Positions 12,924 to 16,697 of a stretch of DNA of 16,697 nt are shown here, piece after piece. Within the stretch, counting starts at the first letter, position 1; each line of letters opens with the position of its first letter. A program made the position numbers and the translations under genes. Origin of the DNA: an uncultured Collinsella sp. (GTDB lineage: Bacteria > Actinomycetota > Coriobacteriia > Coriobacteriales > Coriobacteriaceae); contig CABRZY010000017.1 in NCBI GenBank assembly GCA_902475475.1, positions 1-16,697 on the forward strand. Reading direction: 5' to 3'. Under the pieces are notes generated by a model. It saw only the letters and a program-made list of their open reading frames with translations. It ran no database searches and was not told where the DNA came from.

Positions 12924-13520
12924 ATGGATAAGGCTGAGCTGCGGCGGGCGGTGATTGCTCGGCGCGATGCTATTGATTTGGATGTTCGGGCAGCGAAGTC
13001 TGCTGTTGTATGCGCGCGGCTTGTTGAGCTGATGGAGTCCAGCGGCACTGCGGGCCAACGCACCGTTGCCGTCTATGCCGCCATGGGTTCCGAGGTCGAC
13101 CCAGCCGCGTTTGCCGCCGCGGCCGTCGCGCGTGGCTGGCGTGTAGCCTATCCGTGCATGCTCTCGGCAACAGACGCCATGGCTTATGGCCAGCGCATGT
13201 GCATGCGGGCAGTCTCTGCTTGCAATGCGTCCGAGGCCCCGTTTATCGCCCACCCTACGCGGGCCTTCGCAGCCACGGACGTCGACAGCGACCACTTCCC
13301 CATCGTGCCCGCCGCCGAGCTCGACATGGTTGTCGTGCCGCTCGTGGCTTTCGACCGAACCGGTGCGCGCCTGGGCTACGGCGGCGGCTGCTACGACCGC
13401 TACCTGCCCATGCTCTCGCCCGCATGCCTAATCGTCGGCATCGCCTTTGACGAACAGCGCGTCGACCACGTTCCCACCGACGCCCACGATCTGCCGCTGC
13501 CCAACATCGTCAGCGCCTAG
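12924..13520 (+). CDS. 5-formyltetrahydrofolate cyclo-ligase
   Basis: 198 residues, normal for the family (methenyltetrahydrofolate synthetase). It converts 5-formyl-THF and ATP to 5,10-methenyl-THF, returning a stored or inhibitory folate to the one-carbon pool, in the cytoplasm. The N-terminal basic helix (KAELRRAVIARRDAI, 3-17), VAVYAAMGSEVDP (48-60), VVVPLVAFDRTGARLGYGGG with CYDRYLP (137-162) and the FDEQRVDHVPTDAHD block (175-189) are the family signatures; GYGGGCYDRY is the nucleotide-binding loop. AAGG lies 5 nt before ATG 12924. It is a housekeeping gene placed between two accessory loci. Confidence 0.93.
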   Translation: MDKAELRRAVIARRDAIDLDVRAAKSAVVCARLVELMESSGTAGQRTVAVYAAMGSEVDPAAFAAAAVARGWRVAYPCMLSATDAMAYGQRMCMRAVSACNASEAPFIAHPTRAFAATDVDSDHFPIVPAAELDMVVVPLVAFDRTGARLGYGGGCYDRYLPMLSPACLIVGIAFDEQRVDHVPTDAHDLPLPNIVSA

Positions 13521-13544
13521 CCGCCGCTGTATCGCACCCGCAAG

Positions 13545-13663
13545 ATGAGCGTGGAAAATCTCCCACTTTGAGCCCCCTTACGAGTTAAAAACGGGAGATT
13601 ATCCACGCTCATTCAACAAGCGTCCGAAAATCCACGCTCGTCCGTCCGATTTTCCACGCTTGT
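13545..13663. repeat. 119-bp structured intergenic repeat, left copy
   Basis: A 20-bp hairpin arm ATGAGCGTGGAAAATCTCCC (13545-13564) pairs with 13593-13612 with one mismatch around a 28-nt loop containing TTTGAGCC. Two 20-bp direct units follow, GTCCGAAAATCCACGCTCGT (13622-13641) and GTCCGATTTTCCACGCTTGT (13644-13663). The layout and total length equal those of the copy at 14946. It ends 24 bp past the AbiEi-like stop codon. Confidence 0.8.
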
Positions 13664-13687
13664 GCAGCCAAACGCCCTGCAACTGCC

Positions 13688-14650
13688 TCAGCACGCACGC
13701 GGCACGCCGGCGACCTTGAGCTTGCGATCGAGCTTTGTCGGATCCCTTAGATCATCCCAGCACAAGCGCACAATCTTGCAGTTATCAAGCAGCGAAAGTC
13801 TCGACTCGCGCTGGCGCTCATCGAACTGCGCCTTCGCGAGCTTGCCCTCCTCCGCCGCCTTCTCGCTTTTAACGAATCCGTCGAACTCCCCGATAATCAG
13901 CCGGTCGCCCACGCGCCACAAGTAGTCGACGCGATACGGTCGTCCCGGCTCAACCGGGTCGAACAGCTCAACTTGCAGCTCCGGCGTCTGCCAACCGCGC
14001 TCGATCATCAGGGCACGCGCCTTGGACTCGCCGCCACTTTCCGACAGCCCATCGGCACATCGTGCAACCCTGCGCGCCGTCACAACGCCGCGACGATTCA
14101 GACCAAGCTTGTCGACAGTCTCAACGAGATGCTCCTTCGACAAAAGTTGCTCATGGAGCGCCGAGTCCGCGATGATCAGTCCCTCGACAAACGATGCATC
14201 GACCAAGCAATCCGTAATCGTTTGATCGATATCGGTTACGGCGATATCCATCTGGGTGGCCCGTGTTTGACGAGCATAGCGATGACGAATGACCTGAGAG
14301 CCCGGCGTCGTCGATTGGGCTGGCATCGCGGCGATATGGATGTGCGTCAAATTGGCATGCGAAACCGAAAGGCCATAGATAACAGCCGCCGTATAGGAGC
14401 AAAATGTCCAGTCGGGGTGCTTTTGCGCAAGCGCCCGCACCCGATGCAGATAACGCTGCCGAAACTTGAGCTCGGACCAGTATTCCGGACGCGCATACAG
14501 CCCCGGCATGACCGCTTCGAGACTTCCCGCCTCCGCCCGCCGCTCAATCTGCTTTGCCTCCGCCGCCGTGCGCGCGTACACGCAGCTCATCTGCTGTTCG
14601 CATGCTTTAATGTGACTTGCAAGCCTTTGATTCGCCGTCATGTTTCCCAT
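13688..14650 (-). CDS. AbiEi-like protein with DUF559 nuclease-type C-terminal domain
   Basis: 320 residues. The N-terminal half resembles AbiEi-type antitoxin/regulator proteins: a helix-turn-helix-like start (EAKQIERRAEAGSLEAVMPGLYARPEYW, about 31-58), then a middle region with CSYTAAVIYGLSV and TDIDQTITDCLVDASFVEGLIIADSAL. The C-terminal part is DUF559-like, of the PD-(D/E)XK nuclease fold: ESGGESKAR (204-212), YRVDYLWRVGDRLIIGEFDG (239-258) with Asp242, Glu255 and Asp257 followed by Lys261, and IVRLCWDDL (293-301). No AbiEii-type nucleotidyltransferase toxin gene is adjacent, so it is not a normal type IV pair here. ATG 14650 has GGGAGG 4 nt upstream; ATG 14641 is also possible. It is bracketed by 119-bp repeats, suggesting an accessory unit. 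Confidence 0.72.
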   Translation of the reverse strand: MGNMTANQRLASHIKACEQQMSCVYARTAAEAKQIERRAEAGSLEAVMPGLYARPEYWSELKFRQRYLHRVRALAQKHPDWTFCSYTAAVIYGLSVSHANLTHIHIAAMPAQSTTPGSQVIRHRYARQTRATQMDIAVTDIDQTITDCLVDASFVEGLIIADSALHEQLLSKEHLVETVDKLGLNRRGVVTARRVARCADGLSESGGESKARALMIERGWQTPELQVELFDPVEPGRPYRVDYLWRVGDRLIIGEFDGFVKSEKAAEEGKLAKAQFDERQRESRLSLLDNCKIVRLCWDDLRDPTKLDRKLKVAGVPRAC

Positions 14651-14945
14651 GTCGCCTCCCAAATCTTGGAACGGCGCAAACGTACCAGACGGTTTCATGC
14701 GAAGTCTGACCAAATACCGTCCAGGCGCTGACCAAATGCTTGACGGTTTTGGACGTTTTAGGCTGATGGCTTATATCTGCAGGTAGGGCGGTTGTCGAGG
14801 GGTCCCTGTCTCCACATTTTGAGGCCTTGGTCCATCGGATTATCAGAAAGAAAAACCCGTCGAGATTCAAGACTACGCCAAATGCGACTTTGTCTCTGCG
14901 CGCACCGTCGCTTAGCCGAGCCATCGGCATCTACATGCCTAAAAA
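14651..14945. other. Intergenic region upstream of the AbiEi-like gene
   Basis: About 295 bp without a supported gene. The part next to the AbiEi-like gene holds short direct repeats, CTGACCAAAT at 14706-14715 and 14728-14737, and three ACGGT/ACCGT-type motifs around 14680-14750; these may belong to its promoter. From about 14760 to 14945 only short frames without ribosome binding sites are seen, and nothing recognisable. Confidence 0.4.
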
Positions 14946-15064
14946 ATGAGCGTGGATAATCTCCCGTTTTGAGCCTAGTTTCAAGCCAATAGTGGGAGAT
15001 TATCCACGCTCGATTTGTAAATGTCCGAAAATCCACGCTCGTCCGTCCGGATATCCACGCTCGT
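14946..15064. repeat. 119-bp structured intergenic repeat, right copy
   Basis: GAGCGTGGATAATCTCCC (14948-14965) pairs perfectly over 18 bp with 14994-15011 around a 28-nt loop containing TTTGAGCC. The two direct units are GTCCGAAAATCCACGCTCGT (15023-15042, identical to that of the left copy) and GTCCGGATATCCACGCTCGT (15045-15064). It has the same orientation as the left copy, 1401 bp away, and ends 29 bp past the metA stop. Confidence 0.8.
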
Positions 15065-15093
15065 CACGCCGCCGGCACAGCAGCAGCCGTAGC

Positions 15094-16020
15094 CTAGTGC
15101 TCCTCGCCGGCGCGGGCCAGGTCGTAGGGCGTGGTCTGGTAGACGTAGTAGTTGAGCCAGTTAGTGTAGAGCAACTGAGCCTGGCTGCGCCAGACGTTGC
15201 GCGGCTCGGCGGCGGGGTCGTCACCTGGGAAGTAATGCGCCGGCACCTGGGGGTTGAACCCGCGCTTCACGTCGCGCTCGTACTCCAGGCGCAACGTGTC
15301 GGTGTCGTACTCGGGATGGCCAAAGACAAAGAAGCGGCGGCTGTCGGTCGACTTGACGATGTACAGGCCCACCTCGTCGGACACGGCCACGACCTCAAGC
15401 TGCGGCTCGGCCTCCACGTCCTCGCGGCGCACATCGGTGTTGCGCGAGTGCACGGCATAGAAGCGGTCGTCAAAGCCGCGAACCAGCGGGCTTTGCGGCT
15501 TCACCAGATAATGCTCGAACACGCCACTCGCCTTTGCCGGCAGGTCATGCTTCTGGATACCGTAGTGGTGATACAGGCCCGCCTGCGCGCCCCAGCAAAT
15601 GTGCAGCGTGGAGTGCACGTGCGTGGTAGACCAGTCCATGATCTGGCAGAGCTCGGGCCAGTAGTCGACCTCTTCGAACGGCATCTGTTCCACCGGCGCG
15701 CCCGTGATGATCAGGCCGTCGTAGTGGATGTCGCGGATGTCGTCGAACGTGCGGTAGAACGTCTCCAGGTGGCCGGCGCTTACGTGCGTGGCCTCGTGCG
15801 TCTTGGTGCGCAGCAGGTCCACCTCCACCTGCAGCGGCGTGTTGGAGAGCTTGCGCATGATCTGCGTCTCGGTGGCGATCTTAGTGGGCATGAGGTTGAG
15901 GATGAGCACGCGCAGCGGACGGATGTCCTGGTGCAGCGCGCGGTACTCGGTCATGACAAAGATGTTCTCGCTCTCGAGCTGCGCGGCGGCAGGGAGGGCG
16001 TCGGGGATGCGAATGGGCAT
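15094..16020 (-). CDS. metA: Homoserine O-acyltransferase, probably O-acetyltransferase (MetA)
   Basis: 308 residues, full length for the MetA family. It acylates homoserine as the first committed step of methionine synthesis. Catalytic Cys142 is in TLHICWGAQAGLYHHYGI, and His235 and Glu237 are in VFGHPEYDTDTL. The oxyanion/specificity loop is TGAPVEQMPFEEVDYW. Residue 111 is Glu, which in studied MetA proteins goes with acetyl-CoA, whereas Gly (E. coli) goes with succinyl-CoA; so homoserine O-acetyltransferase is the better prediction despite the usual name. AAGGAG lies 5 nt before the ATG. No SAM riboswitch or T-box fold was recognised in the 210 bp upstream. It stands alone, between the repeat and a divergent dehydrogenase gene. 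Confidence 0.93.
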   Translation of the reverse strand: MPIRIPDALPAAAQLESENIFVMTEYRALHQDIRPLRVLILNLMPTKIATETQIMRKLSNTPLQVEVDLLRTKTHEATHVSAGHLETFYRTFDDIRDIHYDGLIITGAPVEQMPFEEVDYWPELCQIMDWSTTHVHSTLHICWGAQAGLYHHYGIQKHDLPAKASGVFEHYLVKPQSPLVRGFDDRFYAVHSRNTDVRREDVEAEPQLEVVAVSDEVGLYIVKSTDSRRFFVFGHPEYDTDTLRLEYERDVKRGFNPQVPAHYFPGDDPAAEPRNVWRSQAQLLYTNWLNYYVYQTTPYDLARAGEEH

Positions 16021-16187
16021 GGATGCTCCTTACGAGTCAGTTGCAGCTATGGTACAACGACCGGCCCCATCCGCGCGAGCGCATCGCCCAGCGATGCCGT
16101 CAGCGGCCCAAATCACTCCAAAAGTAGAGATTAAGGCATGTCCCAAAATCTACGGCACTTTAGCCTAGCAAAGTAACAGCAGAACGC

Positions 16188-16193
16188 TACAAT
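16188..16193 (+). promoter_or_regulatory. Probable -10 box of the dehydrogenase gene
   Basis: TACAAT, preceded by GC and followed by GG, lies 37 bp before the start codon and is one base from consensus. The best upstream partner is TAGCAA (16166-16171) at 16 bp, which is weak. The 16021-16187 stretch holds the divergent metA leader and shows no other clear element. Confidence 0.4.
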
Positions 16194-16230
16194 GGTTCGA
16201 CGCGAAAAACTCGGCCGAAAGGATACATAT

Positions 16231-16697
16231 ATGTACCAGACGCGTAAGATCGGTGTGGTCGGCCAGGGCCACGTAGGAGCACATGTCGCCAACAGCCTAC
16301 TTATGCAGGGCATTGCCGATGAGCTGTACCTGTGCGATATCAACGAGGCCAAGGTGACGTCCGAGGTCCAGGACTTGCGCGACTCCCTTTCGTTTGTCCC
16401 GTACAACACCAAGATCGTCAACTGCTACGACCACTACGAGGAGCTGGCCTGCTGCGACGTCATTGTCAACGCTGCCGGTAAGGTCGCGCTGGCCGCTGGC
16501 AACCGCGACGGCGAGTTGTTCTTTACCACCGACGCCGCCCGCACCTTTGCCAAGCGCATCGTCGACGCCGGCTTTGACGGCATCTTCGTGAGCATCTCCA
16601 ACCCCTGCGACGTCGTGTGCACCGAGCTGTGGCACCTGACCGGCTACGATCCCAAGAAGATCATCGGCTCGGGCTGCGGCCTGGCACTGCTTGCCCT
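16231..16697 (+). CDS. L-lactate / L-2-hydroxyacid dehydrogenase (5' part)
   Basis: The first 155 residues are present; the gene runs off the right edge. The Rossmann nucleotide loop GVVGQGHVG (8-16; GxGxxG) is followed by an acidic residue at the end of the second strand (LYLCDINEAK), which indicates NAD rather than NADP. DVIVNAAG and VSISNPCDVVCTELWHLTGY are the family landmarks, with the conserved SNP of lactate/malate dehydrogenases, and the IIGSGCGL loop follows. The catalytic His and the substrate-specificity residues lie outside or at the edge of the window. The overall wording (LLMQGIADELYLCDINEAKV, GKVALAAGN) is closer to L-2-hydroxyisocaproate dehydrogenases than to standard LDH, so the substrate is open. 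AAAGGA lies 7 nt before ATG 16231. Confidence 0.85.
   Translation, partial: MYQTRKIGVVGQGHVGAHVANSLLMQGIADELYLCDINEAKVTSEVQDLRDSLSFVPYNTKIVNCYDHYEELACCDVIVNAAGKVALAAGNRDGELFFTTDAARTFAKRIVDAGFDGIFVSISNPCDVVCTELWHLTGYDPKKIIGSGCGLALLA

Noticed and set aside
14758..15036. Reverse-strand frame of 92 codons between the AbiEi-like gene and metA.
   Set aside because: It runs through the hairpin repeat, has no convincing ribosome binding site and no recognisable protein features.
13545..15064. Repeats considered as a CRISPR array.
   Set aside because: Units are large hairpins and paired 20-mers at two distant sites, without regular spacers or cas genes.
16021..16187. SAM riboswitch or T-box upstream of metA.
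   Set aside because: No matching stem pattern or conserved core could be recognised in this short leader.

Overview
The window looks like chromosomal DNA of a gut actinobacterium of the class Coriobacteriia, most probably Collinsella or a close relative. This is an inference from gene content (mannose-family PTS with an Amadori-product deglycase, actinobacterial-type AbiEi/DUF559 protein, HicAB of the gut-bacterial subtype, acetyl-CoA-type MetA), from the high-GC codon use of the housekeeping genes, and from short palindromic intergenic repeats. No rRNA or tRNA gene was seen to settle it.

Layout. 1-2200: the 3' end of an unidentified gene, then a reverse-strand AlbA_2/ATPase-fold regulator. 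Upstream of that regulator are two copies, exactly 165 bp apart, of an array of TTATCTCTCGT-type operator-like motifs. 2126-6946: a reverse-strand locus read as gntR, PTS IIA, IIB, (terminator), SIS-domain sugar-amine deglycase, (hairpin), IIC, IID, (terminator). Together these genes would import an Amadori compound such as fructoselysine or glucoselysine as its 6-phosphate and split it to hexose 6-phosphate and free amine, under control of the HutC-type regulator. 7212-10250: a forward M16C metalloprotease (presequence-protease type). 10315-11970: a convergent zinc-ribbon, single-pass membrane protein with an EF-hand loop, an 11-residue leucine-rich solenoid and YD-like repeats.

12045-15064 is an accessory pocket. 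It holds a HicAB toxin-antitoxin pair bracketed by related palindromic repeats and preceded by LexA-box-like sites, the housekeeping 5-formyltetrahydrofolate cyclo-ligase, and a stand-alone AbiEi-like protein with a DUF559 nuclease-type C-terminus. The AbiEi gene is bracketed by two 119-bp copies of a different structured repeat. 15094-16697: metA (homoserine O-acyltransferase with the acetyl-CoA-type residue Glu111), then the 5' part of an L-lactate/2-hydroxyacid dehydrogenase that runs off the window.

The most interesting non-coding signals are the duplicated operator array (1842-2077), the two repeat families that bracket the defence or toxin-antitoxin genes, and the tandem SOS-box-like sequences at the hicAB promoter. 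All functional calls come from reading motifs by eye; no database search was run.
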